Shown here piece by piece: positions 11,117 to 20,043 of a stretch of 64,000 nt of DNA. The stretch comes from Paenibacillus ottowii. Lineage in GTDB: Bacteria > Bacillota > Bacilli > Paenibacillales > Paenibacillaceae. Made by a program: the position numbers and the translations under genes. Location of the stretch: positions 124,001 through 188,000 of the forward strand of contig NZ_VIJZ01000008.1 of assembly GCF_006874425.1 (NCBI RefSeq), given 5' to 3'. Numbering within the stretch: position 1 is the first letter of the stretch; each line of letters opens with the position of its first letter. The notes beneath the pieces are model-generated. The model was not told the origin of the DNA, did not search any database, and saw only the letters and a program-made list of their open reading frames with translations.

Positions 11117-11583
11117 ACTTTCAATACTGCGATTTCATCGCAATTGTTTTGCTTGCTGCAGTGAATACAGTCGGTCCATACCTTTTCAGGGAAAATCTCT
11201 TTGCTAACAACATCAAAACCGTTTTTTATAAAAAAGGATACCTCGTAGGTCAATGCCATAATTTTAGGAATACGTTGCCGCCGTGCTTCTATAATAAGGC
11301 CCTCCACAAGCTTGGAGCCAATCCCCATTCCTTTATGTCCCTCAGAGATGCCAAGGGAGCGAATCTCTACCAAATCAGCGCCCAATTTGCATAAAGAACC
11401 ACAACCAACGACCTGGCCATCCACCTCTGCAACAATAAACAGCTCCAGTTGGCGCGTAAGCACTTCCCTTGAACGTGGCAGCATAATCCCCCGCTCTGCA
11501 TAGCCGCTAATCATTTGATATAAAGGCTCCACATCCTCAGGAACCGCACTTCTGCACAATACATCTTTACACACTGAAGCCAT
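11107..11583 (-). CDS. GNAT N-acetyltransferase, short ArgA-like (N-acetylglutamate synthase type)
   Basis: Acetyl-CoA-dependent acetyltransferase. The 158 residues form one GNAT fold with the acetyl-CoA loop EGHKGMGIGSKLVEGLI (about residues 85-101). The C-terminal pattern FFIKNGF, KVWTDCIHCSKQNNCDEIAV resembles the acetyltransferase part of ArgA and of the short stand-alone N-acetylglutamate synthases. The ATG at 11583 is chosen for GGAGGAGA five bases upstream; the frame is open for 25 codons more. It is not next to arginine genes, so glutamate as substrate is a family-based guess. A degraded paralogue lies at 10269-10400. Confidence 0.85.
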   Translation of the reverse strand: MASVCKDVLCRSAVPEDVEPLYQMISGYAERGIMLPRSREVLTRQLELFIVAEVDGQVVGCGSLCKLGADLVEIRSLGISEGHKGMGIGSKLVEGLIIEARRQRIPKIMALTYEVSFFIKNGFDVVSKEIFPEKVWTDCIHCSKQNNCDEIAVLKVLN

Positions 11584-11739
11584 CTTGCTCTCCTCCTGCC
11601 GCTTGCCGCATATAATGAATAAATATACAACATTACGCATAGAATCGCAATACTCCATTTACCCTGCTGTGGCAGAACGGTGTAATACAAAGATAGTACA
11701 GCTTATACGGTGAAAACGCGCTGTATTGAAGTCTGCAAC

Positions 11740-12927
11740 TTATGCATTTGCCGTGATCGACCCGATGAACTCTGCAAATACATCATTTCCGAATAAAATG
11801 CCGCGTTCGCTCAAACGATACCCATCCTCGATCGATTCGATTAATCCCGCATTCAGCATTTTTCCGAGAGGCACTGTAAATATGTCTTCCAACGCCTGAC
11901 CGAATTGAGCTTTAAAGCGGGATTTGGACACACCCTCCAGCATTCTCAAACCGACCATGAGGAAATCCTCCATGGCTTCCGCCGTCGGCACTTCAAAGCT
12001 ATCCAGACGCGGCAGACCATTCCGAGTAGCCTCCACATAAGGGTTAATACCCTTAATGTTCATGTGACGCTCTCTGCCGACATAACCATGTGCCCCGGCG
12101 CCGAGACCGTAATAATCCTCATTACGCCAATAAGTCATATTATGCTTACTTCCCAAACCTGGTTTTGCGAAATTGCTAATTTCATACTGTTCATACCCCG
12201 CTTCTTTCATACGGCGCATAAGGAGTAAATACATTTCCAGTTCGTCATCTTCATGTGGAAGCGGCAGCTGATTTTTCTGGTACAGCGTGTGGAAAAGCGT
12301 GTTCTCTTCAACCTTCAAACTGTAGATCGAGTAATGAGGAAGCTCCAGCTCAAGTGCTCTACTGACGCTTTCATCCAGCATATCCACCGTTTGGTTCGGC
12401 AAACCGAACATCAGATCAATCGACAGATTGTCCAAGCCAGCCTTACGTGCGTTTTCCAAACTACGATAGACATCATCTGTACTATGAATACGACCTATGC
12501 CTGTAAGCAGCTCATTCTGGAAAGCCTGCACACCAAAGCTGAGTCGATTGACGCCGCCTTCTTTCATCACAGAAAGTTTTTCAAAATCAGTTGTACCCGG
12601 ATTGGCTTCCATGGAAAACTCAATATCTTCCGCCCAGTTTGGAAAATAGGTACGAACGCTCTTCAGGAAATATTCCATTTCCTTCGGAGTGAGAGTCGTT
12701 GGTGTTCCGCCCCCGACAAAAATGGTCTTTATCTCTCCAGGCGGGTGAAGTTTGACCGTATGTTCCATCTCCCGTTCCAAGGCATACAGATATTCCATAA
12801 CAGGCTGATCCTTGAGCACATAAGAGTTGAAATCACAGTAAAAGCATTTATTCGTACAGAAAGGTATATGCAGATAAACCGCTTGAGGTGCGGATGAATA
12901 TTCATGTTTTTGTATGGATGCGGTCAT
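11740..12927 (-). CDS. hemW: Radical SAM heme chaperone HemW (HemN-like)
   Basis: Member of the coproporphyrinogen III oxidase-like radical SAM group; family members of this type bind heme and act in its delivery rather than oxidising coproporphyrinogen. The [4Fe-4S] motif CTNKCFYC lies at residues 24-31. GGGTPT (about 72-77), the SAM-site ENTxFH region and a C-terminal winged-helix-like domain follow. The cysteine just before CxxxCxxC that marks true HemN is absent. At 395 aa the length is usual. The ATG at 12927 has AAGGAGGATCGGT in front. It lies between lepA and hrcA as in Bacillus. Confidence 0.95.
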   Translation of the reverse strand: MTASIQKHEYSSAPQAVYLHIPFCTNKCFYCDFNSYVLKDQPVMEYLYALEREMEHTVKLHPPGEIKTIFVGGGTPTTLTPKEMEYFLKSVRTYFPNWAEDIEFSMEANPGTTDFEKLSVMKEGGVNRLSFGVQAFQNELLTGIGRIHSTDDVYRSLENARKAGLDNLSIDLMFGLPNQTVDMLDESVSRALELELPHYSIYSLKVEENTLFHTLYQKNQLPLPHEDDELEMYLLLMRRMKEAGYEQYEISNFAKPGLGSKHNMTYWRNEDYYGLGAGAHGYVGRERHMNIKGINPYVEATRNGLPRLDSFEVPTAEAMEDFLMVGLRMLEGVSKSRFKAQFGQALEDIFTVPLGKMLNAGLIESIEDGYRLSERGILFGNDVFAEFIGSITANA

Positions 12928-12997
12928 ACCGATCCTCCTTGTCGATTTCAGGGTATAGTGAGAAAATGAACCGAGTTGAGACCAACCGCTTCATGTT

Positions 12998-13107
12998 CCA
13001 TTTGATCTTCTGCTCGCTGTTACTCCCCAATTTTTTATTATATAAACACTCTTAGGGATAAAATTGGGGAGTAAAGGCGAACGCTACGCTTCTCCAGATT
13101 CAAATGG
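12998..13107. repeat. Near-palindromic, MITE-like element between lepA and hemW
   Basis: Perfect 15-bp inner arms (13020-13034 TTACTCCCCAATTTT and 13060-13074 AAAATTGGGGAGTAA) flank an AT-rich 25-base centre. The pairing resumes further out: CCATTTGATCTTC at 12998 faces TCTCCAGATTCAAATGG ending at 13107. The whole unit is about 110 bp and has no reading frame. As RNA it would form a long hairpin in the leader of hemW. The structure fits a miniature inverted-repeat element or a dispersed intergenic repeat; whether other copies exist cannot be seen here. The rest of the 12928-13336 gap shows nothing else besides the hairpin at 13277. Confidence 0.6.
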
Positions 13108-13276
13108 CCCACTCCGCTGCTGCCCACCACAAGTCGATCATTTTTTATGGTGTAGGTGTTGCAGTAAAAGAAACTCTACTTAGAGATACGCTAAAGTTTT
13201 AATGATACTATGCTTTGTTACGCTGATTGTAACTTGAACGAGATCTACGTCTTGAATAGCTTGCTCAAATAAAGAA

Positions 13277-13320
13277 CGTCCATTCTTCATGCTGGCCAAT
13301 GCCCCATGAAAGAATGGACG
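13277..13320 (-). terminator. Hairpin after lepA, probable terminator
   Basis: CGTCCATTCTT-CATG pairs with CATG-AAAGAATGGACG across a 15-base loop. On the minus strand it is followed by TTCTTTATTTG, a weak T-rich stretch. It lies 16 bases after the lepA stop. Confidence 0.6.
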
Positions 13321-13336
13321 AATACTTCAAACTGCT

Positions 13337-15151
13337 TTACTCATCTATCTTCAGTACCGCCATAAATGCTTCCTGTGGTACCTCTACGTTACCGACCTGC
13401 TTCATACGTTTCTTGCCCTCTTTTTGCTTCTCAAGCAGCTTCCGTTTACGGGAAATATCGCCGCCATAACATTTGGCCAAGACGTTTTTACGCATAGCCT
13501 TAACGGTTTCACGCGCAACTACCTTTGTTCCTACAGATGCCTGGATTGGCACCTCGAACATTTGACGCGGAATCAGTTCGCGCAGCTTCTCACAAATGAT
13601 GCGTCCGCGGTGATAAGCCCGATCTCTATGCACGATGAACGACAGGGCATCGACCTGCTCGCCGTTCAACAGAATATCCATCTTCACCAGATTAGACTGG
13701 CGATAGCCTGAAATTTCATAGTCAAAGGAAGCATATCCTTTGGTGCTGGATTTAAGCTGATCAAAGAAATCATATACGATTTCAGACAAAGGAATCTGGT
13801 ACGTAATCGTTACCCGTGTTGTATCCAGATACTCCATGTTCACGTACTCACCACGCTTGGTCTGGCAAAGCTCCATAACCGTACCTACATAATCATTTGG
13901 CACAATGATGCCTGCCTTAACATATGGCTCTTGTACATGTTCAATACGTCCTACTTCCGGGTAGTTGGAAGGGTTATCGATTTCAATCGTTTCCCCGTTA
14001 GTCAATTGTACACGGTAAATTACGCTCGGTGCCGTTGTAATCAGCGGAATATTGAATTCACGTTCAATACGTTCCTGAATGACGTCCATATGGAGCAGAC
14101 CAAGGAAACCGCAACGGAAACCAAAGCCCAGCGCACTGGATGTTTCCGGTTCAAAGCTAAGCGAAGCATCGTTCAGCTGCAGCTTTTCAAGCGCCTCACG
14201 CAGGTCGTTGTACTCCGATGTTTCAATCGGATACAGACCGCAATACACCATCGGATTAATTTTCCGATAGCCTGGCATCGGCTCTGGTGTTGGATTTTTG
14301 GCATCCGTCACCGTATCCCCGACACGTGTGTCGCCCACATGCTTGATTCCGGCAACAATAAAACCAACATCACCGACATTCAGCTCGTCCACGATTGTCA
14401 TACGTGGCATGAAAGCTCCAACCTCAATGACTTCAAACGTTTTGTCAGTCGCCATCATTTTAATTTTCGAACCTGCGCGGATACTGCCATCCACAACACG
14501 TACATATACGATAACGCCCTTATAAGGATCATAATGCGAATCAAATATAAGCGCCTTGAGCGGATTATCCGGATTTCCTTGCGGAGCAGGCACACTTCTG
14601 ACCACCTGTTCCAGAATTTCCTTGATACCGATTCCAGCTTTGGCTGAAGCATGTACAGTCTCGCTTGTGTCCAAGCCGATAACATCCTCGATTTCCTGCT
14701 TAACCCGTTCAGGATCAGCACTCGGCAAATCAATTTTGTTAAGCACCGGCAAAATCTCCAGATTGTTGTCGAGTGCCAAATAAACGTTAGCCAGTGTCTG
14801 GGCTTCAATCCCCTGCGCTGCGTCTACTACCAGCAAAGCACCTTCGCAGGCTGCCAAACTACGGGATACCTCATAGGTAAAATCGACGTGTCCCGGGGTA
14901 TCAATCAAATTCAAAATGTACTCTTCGCCGTCATCGGCCTTATAGGTGAGTCGCACTGCCTGGAGCTTAATCGTAATCCCGCGCTCCCGCTCCAGTTCCA
15001 TCTGGTCAAGCACTTGCTCCTGCATTTCACGGGAAGTGAGTGCACCGGTGTACTCCAAGATCCGGTCAGCCAGCGTGGATTTACCATGGTCTATATGTGC
15101 AATGATACTAAAGTTCCGAATTTTACGTTGTCTTGCCAAAATATCAGTCAT
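13337..15151 (-). CDS. lepA: Elongation factor 4 (LepA), back-translocating GTPase
   Basis: Ribosome-bound translational GTPase that remobilises stalled ribosomes. The G domain has [10 protein letters not shown] at residues 18-27, DTPGH near 85 and NKID near 138. EF-G-like domains follow, with [13 protein letters not shown], and the LepA-specific C-terminal domain ends in [25 protein letters not shown], written here in part only as a landmark for its basic helix. At 604 aa it matches the family. It begins with ATG at 15151, 71 bp after yqxA, in the same order as in B. subtilis. Confidence 0.99.
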   Translation of the reverse strand: MTDILARQRKIRNFSIIAHIDHGKSTLADRILEYTGALTSREMQEQVLDQMELERERGITIKLQAVRLTYKADDGEEYILNLIDTPGHVDFTYEVSRSLAACEGALLVVDAAQGIEAQTLANVYLALDNNLEILPVLNKIDLPSADPERVKQEIEDVIGLDTSETVHASAKAGIGIKEILEQVVRSVPAPQGNPDNPLKALIFDSHYDPYKGVIVYVRVVDGSIRAGSKIKMMATDKTFEVIEVGAFMPRMTIVDELNVGDVGFIVAGIKHVGDTRVGDTVTDAKNPTPEPMPGYRKINPMVYCGLYPIETSEYNDLREALEKLQLNDASLSFEPETSSALGFGFRCGFLGLLHMDVIQERIEREFNIPLITTAPSVIYRVQLTNGETIEIDNPSNYPEVGRIEHVQEPYVKAGIIVPNDYVGTVMELCQTKRGEYVNMEYLDTTRVTITYQIPLSEIVYDFFDQLKSSTKGYASFDYEISGYRQSNLVKMDILLNGEQVDALSFIVHRDRAYHRGRIICEKLRELIPRQMFEVPIQASVGTKVVARETVKAMRKNVLAKCYGGDISRKRKLLEKQKEGKKRMKQVGNVEVPQEAFMAVLKIDE

Positions 15152-15222
15152 GCCTTACCCCCACACAATGCCTAGTATCAATCAGCTTATTATAGCAGTT
15201 GTAAGGGGGGTCAGCAATATTT

Positions 15223-15732
15223 CTATTCTGTTACCCCGTCAAATACAGATACAACCCAGCGAATGCTCTTTCTTGACAGGTTTTGAAGCAGTCCAGCCGT
15301 CTTGTCGGCCATGGTATCCACCGATGCCTGTTGCGCCTTGACGGCTAGCAGTTCACGAGGTGTCTCCAAACCTTGCCGGGTATTGTCATCTTGTGCAGTT
15401 TTCGTGTCCCATTCATGTGTCCAACGTGTGCTCTGCTCCTCGCTTCGTTCGTTTGGTTTCTCTGCATTCATGTCCGTTTGTGGCTCCGATTCGACCTTTC
15501 CACCTGTATTATACGTACGGTTATACGCTCGGGCATTAGCTGCCGGGGTATCCTCAATCACCGTTTGTTCATATTCAACATTCTTTTGAGTTACCGATGA
15601 AACTGGATTCTCAGCCCATTCCGGGCCATAGACTGAGCGCAGGCCAGAGCCTGCCAGCTGCATGCCAAGTAACACGCCTGCCCCGACCAGAAGCACAAAT
15701 CCGAGCGCTTTTTTACGAAAATGTCCAGACAT
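15223..15732 (-). CDS. yqxA: YqxA family protein (DUF3679)
   Basis: Small membrane-anchored protein of unknown function found between spoIIP and lepA in Bacillus and relatives. An N-terminal hydrophobic segment (about residues 9-30, ALGFVLLVGAGVLLGMQLAG) is followed by a long polar, Glu/Asn-rich region and a short conserved C-terminal helix. The protein would lie mostly outside the membrane. It starts at ATG 15732, 26 bp after spoIIP, so it is probably co-transcribed. The position and the hydrophobic N-terminus support the assignment more than the poorly conserved middle part does. Confidence 0.8.
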   Translation of the reverse strand: MSGHFRKKALGFVLLVGAGVLLGMQLAGSGLRSVYGPEWAENPVSSVTQKNVEYEQTVIEDTPAANARAYNRTYNTGGKVESEPQTDMNAEKPNERSEEQSTRWTHEWDTKTAQDDNTRQGLETPRELLAVKAQQASVDTMADKTAGLLQNLSRKSIRWVVSVFDGVTE

Positions 15733-15758
15733 TTATATCCCCCTTCCTACTACCTCAT

Positions 15759-17012
15759 TTAATTGCCACTCTTTTGGTTGTCAGATACATGGGTACCCGC
15801 CTTTTGTGCTTTCTGATCTTCCCAATACACTTCACTGATCATGTCCGCCAAAACGTCAGAGGTCCGTTTTAACTCCTCCTCGGTGTTATCAATCCCCCCG
15901 ATTTCAATCAAAATGCTATGGGAAGACAAGCTTTGATTGTATTCCCCGTTGTTTCCTTTGCCGCCATCTTTCCCCCACACACCGCGCGATACGCCGTGAT
16001 ATGATTTTTCCAGCTTTTCATGAATACGAGCGGCAAAAGCTTCGTTTTTGCGCCAATTTTTGTTGTCATGTCCAATGATAAAATACACTTTGGCATAAGA
16101 GAGTCCATTAATAGTGGCTGTTGTTTTTCCATGACGTTGAGAATCACGATGAATATCAAGCAGATAAGTTAAACCTTTATTTTGAGCCAAAGCTTCCTTG
16201 ACGGTTTCGCGTGAATATTTATAAGAGTAGTTCCAATTGTAATTTTGAACGGTGGCCGCATAATCCTTGTTTACATGCAGTGTGGATATCCCTTTCTTTT
16301 CCAGTCTCTTCTTTACAAAGTCCCCCACCCTTGATACATTGGCTGATTTGGAACCTGAATTGGGGTTAGAACTGGCTTTGCTTAATAATGGGTTATATGC
16401 TTCTCTCGGATGAGAGTGGTAGATTAATATCCGCTTCTCTCCTTTGGCGGCATCAACTGGATCATCCTTACGGGCGGGGTCTGTTTCCGGTGTTGTCGGA
16501 ATATCCGGTGTAGTAGATGGCGGGTTCTCAGCTGTGTCTGATCCTCCAGGGGTATCCGTCGTTCCCTGATCGGGCTGATAGTCCTCAGGACCCTCAACCT
16601 TGATGTTCCCCGAACCCTTGCGCAGCAAGACAGGCGCTCCCGCAGACATACCAGGAATTTCACGAGCAATGAGGCTTTTGGGATCCTGCGGATTAATACC
16701 TGTAAGCATCTGAAAAACAAATGGTGACCATTGTTCCCCCGACAACGAAGAATGCTGCTTCTTTTGTGCCAAATGGGGTACCTCCATACCTAGCATATCC
16801 GCGAAAAAACCGCTGGACACCGAGCCCGCCAACCCTTTCATCGAAGAAACAGGAGAGGTTTGCAAACGATTTTCTGCCAACCCTCCTAATCCCAAAACGA
16901 CAAATAAAAGCGCCGAGCCCATGATAAGCAGCACAAGCGTATGTCCCATCGCCAAAATTTCGATACCTTTTCTTCTCCATCTTCCGACGTTCCAGGTCTG
17001 AATTTTTTTCAT
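15759..17012 (-). CDS. spoIIP: Stage II sporulation protein P, peptidoglycan hydrolase
   Basis: Amidase and endopeptidase of the SpoIID-SpoIIM-SpoIIP complex that drives engulfment of the forespore. The N-terminal membrane anchor lies at about residues 20-45. A Ser/Pro/Thr/Asp-rich linker (about 150-195) precedes the catalytic domain with IYHSHPREAYNP (first metal histidine), DIHRDS (second histidine) and ILIEIGGIDNT (glutamate). The ATG at 17012 is chosen because AAGGAGGA sits 9 bases upstream; the frame is open 41 codons further. This gives 417 aa. It follows gpr, as in B. subtilis, where expression is in the mother cell under sigma-E. Confidence 0.95.
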   Translation of the reverse strand: MKKIQTWNVGRWRRKGIEILAMGHTLVLLIMGSALLFVVLGLGGLAENRLQTSPVSSMKGLAGSVSSGFFADMLGMEVPHLAQKKQHSSLSGEQWSPFVFQMLTGINPQDPKSLIAREIPGMSAGAPVLLRKGSGNIKVEGPEDYQPDQGTTDTPGGSDTAENPPSTTPDIPTTPETDPARKDDPVDAAKGEKRILIYHSHPREAYNPLLSKASSNPNSGSKSANVSRVGDFVKKRLEKKGISTLHVNKDYAATVQNYNWNYSYKYSRETVKEALAQNKGLTYLLDIHRDSQRHGKTTATINGLSYAKVYFIIGHDNKNWRKNEAFAARIHEKLEKSYHGVSRGVWGKDGGKGNNGEYNQSLSSHSILIEIGGIDNTEEELKRTSDVLADMISEVYWEDQKAQKAGTHVSDNQKSGN

Positions 17013-17130
17013 GTGAGCTTGTCCTCCTTCGTCCCGTCGAAACCCGCTTTTTACTTCAGAACACAGGGTTCCTATCCGTTGCGGAAATCTCTTATACTTC
17101 AACTCTATGAACGGAGAACAATTACTAGAA

Positions 17131-17207
17131 CACAAAAATCTCTATCTACAGGTCAATCCCATCCCTTTTTGAGAGAGATAGGCTGCCTGTTAAATAGAGA
17201 TTTTGTG
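17131..17207 (-). terminator. Imperfect hairpin between gpr and spoIIP
   Basis: CACAAAAATCTCTAT pairs with ATAGAGATTTTGTG, with further pairing TACAGG/CCTGTTA, around a loop of about 33 bases. It lies 36 bases after the gpr stop. On the minus strand it ends in ATTTTTGTG, so it could end or slow gpr transcription before spoIIP, which is read under a different sigma factor in Bacillus. Confidence 0.5.
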
Positions 17208-17242
17208 TCTGTGTCTAGAAAGATGGTTTTGCTAGCCTTTCA

Positions 17243-18244
17243 TTAATGCGTATAAGCGGCGACATTGTCAGGAGCAACCGCCTCATGCAGAGCAGCGTTC
17301 AATCCGGTCGCAATGATATTTGCGATATCTTCAATAAATTCATCAATCTCTTTTGGAGTGACAATCAAATCATGCCCTAATGGTTGAAGTACCTCTCTCA
17401 CCAGCCCGAGTCTCTCAGGTTCTGAAATATCATCCAACATCCCCAGAATTACTTTGGTAGAAGCCTTTTCTTTGGTAAAATGCGTTTTCATCAATTCGAT
17501 TACATTATTGACAATAGTTGAGGCGTAGCATACCGTGGGAACACCGATCGCGATACACGGAACCCCCATAATATCCTTGGTGATGCCGCGCCGCTTGTTG
17601 CCAATACCTGAACCTGGATGTATTCCGATGTCCGCCACCTGAATGGTCGTATTGACACGCTCCAGTGAACGTGATGCCAGAGCATCAATAGCAATAATCA
17701 GTTCTGGCTTTGTGCGATCCACAATACCTTGAACAATCTCACTGGATTCGATTCCCGTAATACCCAGAACACCCGGTGCAATCGCACTCACATCCCGATA
17801 TCCCGGGTTGATCTGATCAGGTGTCAGTTCAAAATATTGACGGGTCACCATTAAATTTTCAACGACAAGCGGACCCAGCGAATCAGGAGTAACGTTCCAA
17901 TTTCCCAAACCTACCACCAGCACTTTTGCCGTCTTAGAAATCCCTATTTTTTGTATAAAATGCTCCATTTCTTTTGCAAAGGTAATAGCTACCCGCTGCT
18001 GGAGCCCAGTGTCGCCTTCACGTAAGCCAGGTACTTCGAGCGTAACGTAATGCCCTTGTACCCGTCCGATCCGGTTGGCTCCTTCTTCATTTAATACATC
18101 CAACCGTGTAATTTTAATACCGTTATCTTCCTCCACGTTCTCATTTATACCCGCCAGCGGTACAGGCTGATTTCGTTCTGCCAGTTCTCTTGCCTCTAAT
18201 GCCAAATCCGTGCGGACTGCATACTTCTGCAAATCCAGATCCAT
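17243..18244 (-). CDS. gpr: Germination protease GPR (peptidase A25)
   Basis: Degrades the small acid-soluble DNA-protecting spore proteins during germination. Made as a zymogen; the N-terminal YAVRTDLALEARE (residues 8-20) matches the propeptide region, in which cleavage occurs after an E-containing motif. VLVVGLGNWNVTPDSLGP (about 110-127) and IAIDALASRS are family hallmarks. Length is 333 aa. The ATG at 18244 follows GGAGGGGTAAGAG. It is divergent from rpsT and has a forespore-type promoter upstream. Confidence 0.97.
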   Translation of the reverse strand: MDLDLQKYAVRTDLALEARELAERNQPVPLAGINENVEEDNGIKITRLDVLNEEGANRIGRVQGHYVTLEVPGLREGDTGLQQRVAITFAKEMEHFIQKIGISKTAKVLVVGLGNWNVTPDSLGPLVVENLMVTRQYFELTPDQINPGYRDVSAIAPGVLGITGIESSEIVQGIVDRTKPELIIAIDALASRSLERVNTTIQVADIGIHPGSGIGNKRRGITKDIMGVPCIAIGVPTVCYASTIVNNVIELMKTHFTKEKASTKVILGMLDDISEPERLGLVREVLQPLGHDLIVTPKEIDEFIEDIANIIATGLNAALHEAVAPDNVAAYTH

Positions 18245-18277
18245 CTCTTACCCCTCCTTATATACCATCACTGGCTA

Positions 18278-18307
18278 TAGTGTGCGAGCCACCCAACAGG
18301 TTTATGC
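18278..18307 (-). promoter_or_regulatory. gpr: Forespore (sigma-F/sigma-G type) promoter of gpr
   Basis: On the minus strand GCATA (18303-18307) is followed after 18 bp by CACACTA (18278-18284), one base away from the sigma-G -10 pattern CATNMTA. The spacing and the -35 agree with known gpr control by sigma-F and sigma-G in Bacillus. Confidence 0.55.
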
Positions 18308-18355
18308 ACATCCATTTTCATCCTGTAGTTTGCATCGTCTCAGAATGTTTTCTTA

Positions 18356-18384
18356 TTGCAATTTGAGGTACGGCATGCTAAAAT
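18356..18384 (+). promoter_or_regulatory. rpsT: Sigma-A-type promoter of rpsT
   Basis: TTGCAA (18356-18361), a 17-bp spacer and TAAAAT (18379-18384), 59 bp upstream of the rpsT start. Confidence 0.7.
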
Positions 18385-18442
18385 ATTTTAAGTTGTGAAA
18401 CGTTTGTGTTCATAAGTAATGCCTTTACAGGAGGTGAATGTA

Positions 18443-18715
18443 ATGCCAAACATCAAATCCGCTATCAAACGCGTTAAAACTAGCGACAAACGCCGTGCGT
18501 TGAACGCTTCCCAAAAATCTGCGCTTCGTACAGCAGTAAAAGCTGCCGATACAGCGTTGGTAAATAACGAAGCTGAAACTGCTGCTGCTGCTTTCAAAGT
18601 AGCTTCCCAAAAGCTGGACAAGGCTGTAACTAAAGGTTTGATCCACAAAAATGCAGCTGCTCGCAAGAAATCCCGCTTGGCGAAAAAACTTAACGCTCTT
18701 ACAGCTCAAGCGTAA
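18443..18715 (+). CDS. rpsT: 30S ribosomal protein S20
   Basis: Binds 16S rRNA in the small subunit. The 90 residues are Lys/Arg/Ala-rich and helical, opening with [19 protein letters not shown] and ending in a basic [18 protein letters not shown] tract, the standard pattern. An ideal AGGAGGTGA lies 5 bases before the ATG at 18443; the frame is open 8 codons upstream but those codons contain the ribosome site. It is the only plus-strand gene in this part of the cluster, as in B. subtilis. Confidence 0.99.
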   Translation: MPNIKSAIKRVKTSDKRRALNASQKSALRTAVKAADTALVNNEAETAAAAFKVASQKLDKAVTKGLIHKNAAARKKSRLAKKLNALTAQA

Positions 18716-18741
18716 GCAAGAGCTACTTTCATACGTTAATG

Positions 18742-18779
18742 AAAAAATCCTGACCAGCCTTGGCTGATCAGGATTTTTT
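18742..18779 (+). terminator. Terminator between rpsT and holA (bidirectional)
   Basis: AAAAAATCCTGACCAGCC pairs with GGCTGATCAGGATTTTTT. A-runs and T-runs on both sides allow termination of rpsT and of the facing holA. Confidence 0.92.
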
Positions 18780-18798
18780 AGTTTATAACTTTATGGGA

Positions 18799-19830
18799 CT
18801 AGATTGAAGCACCCGCTCCCATTTTCATCAAAAATAGTTCCAGCCCCAATACCTTGTCAACGACACCTGTCTTCATATGATAGTCTAGCTCGCCCAGCTC
18901 ATAGAGAAGCTGGCGCAGTTGCTCAGGACGGAAACGCCGTGCTTGGTCCCCTGCAACTTTCACCCCATAAGGATGCAAGCTGAGCTGACTCGCAATTTGT
19001 TGCTGTGAATAGCTTTGACCTGCCAGCTCTTTGACCTGCAACATAATGCGAAACTGTCGGGTGATCAAAGCTGCGATCTTGATTGGTTCCTCTTTTTGCT
19101 TAAGCAACTCATAAAAAATACTAAGCGCCTTATCCAACCGCAAATTAGCCAGATCCTCAACCATCGCAAATACGTTCTGCTCTGTATTACGAGGCACAAG
19201 GGACTCAATGTCAGCGGACGAGATCGTTCCCTGTGCTCCTGCGTACAAGCACAGCTTATCGATCTCGGCAGCCAAGGATTGAAGCCCAGTACCCGTGAAT
19301 TGTATGAGTCTCTCAGCCGCCCCTGCTGCCAATTGCACTTCTCTTTCTGCTGCACGCTTATGGACCCAAGCCACAAGATCATCTCCACCCATAGGAGCAA
19401 AGGCAATAACGGAAGCATCACTTTTCAGTTTCTTGACAATCTTTTTCCGTTCATCCAACTTTTCAGCCTGAACCGTAAAAACGATGACACTATAGTCAGT
19501 CGGGTTATCCATATAAGTCAACAGCGTCTCAAGACGGTGCTCTATTTTGTTGTTATCTTTGCCTGCTGCAAATACACTGGTATCCCGTACAATAATCAGC
19601 TTCTTCGGCACCAGAAAAGGCGCTGTTTCCGCGTCCTCCACAACCACCTCAATTGGCGTCTCGGTTAAATCATAAGAAATAATGGCGAAGTCACGATGTT
19701 CCTCCTCCACCACCTTCTCTTTTAACAGATCGACAAACTGCTTCATTTGATATTTTTCATTACCGTATAGCAGATACACTGGCGAGATATCGCCTTTGCG
19801 AATAGCCTTAGAGGCCGTTTTTACATCCAT
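18799..19830 (-). CDS. holA: DNA polymerase III subunit delta (HolA/YqeN)
   Basis: Clamp-loader subunit that opens the sliding clamp. The N-terminal AAA+-like domain opens with SPVYLLYGNEKYQMKQFVDLL (about residues 14-34, partly quoted), the conserved substrate-like YLLYGNE motif of delta subunits. The middle domain has LAAEIDKLCLYAG, and the C-terminal collar domain has RQFRIMLQVKEL. It has no Walker A motif, as expected for delta. The ATG at 19830 is chosen because the upstream 35 codons are not conserved and GGGGGGAACGG lies before the ATG. This gives 343 aa. Confidence 0.95.
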   Translation of the reverse strand: MDVKTASKAIRKGDISPVYLLYGNEKYQMKQFVDLLKEKVVEEEHRDFAIISYDLTETPIEVVVEDAETAPFLVPKKLIIVRDTSVFAAGKDNNKIEHRLETLLTYMDNPTDYSVIVFTVQAEKLDERKKIVKKLKSDASVIAFAPMGGDDLVAWVHKRAAEREVQLAAGAAERLIQFTGTGLQSLAAEIDKLCLYAGAQGTISSADIESLVPRNTEQNVFAMVEDLANLRLDKALSIFYELLKQKEEPIKIAALITRQFRIMLQVKELAGQSYSQQQIASQLSLHPYGVKVAGDQARRFRPEQLRQLLYELGELDYHMKTGVVDKVLGLELFLMKMGAGASI

Positions 19831-19890
19831 TTTCCGTTCCCCCCACCCACTGATCGTACCTGACATCCGACCAGAAGGCAAGTCAAGGCA

Positions 19891-19927
19891 CAAACAAAGG
19901 GACCCCGCCCTTAGGCAGAATCCCTTC
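19891..19927 (-). terminator. Probable terminator of the ECF sigma/anti-sigma operon
   Basis: On the minus strand AAGGGATTCTGCC, a 3-4 base loop and GGGCGGGGTCCCTT form a stem, followed by TGTTTG. It lies about 117 bp after the anti-sigma stop. The T-stretch is weak. Confidence 0.55.
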
Positions 19928-20043
19928 ACCACCATCTATATCAACACGGCAGCAGAAAGCTCTAGAAACTTTCGGCCGTCGGGATACGACGTCGGTTCAT
20001 ATAGTTTATTCTCTGTTTCTAAAAGTGTGCCAACTTACGGAAA

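Noticed and set aside
12253..12897. 214-codon plus-strand frame inside hemW
   Set aside because: Antisense shadow; the hemW frame carries the CxxxCxxC motif and all family landmarks.
13931..14647. 238-codon plus-strand frame inside lepA
   Set aside because: Antisense shadow of lepA with no recognisable domain or translation signal.
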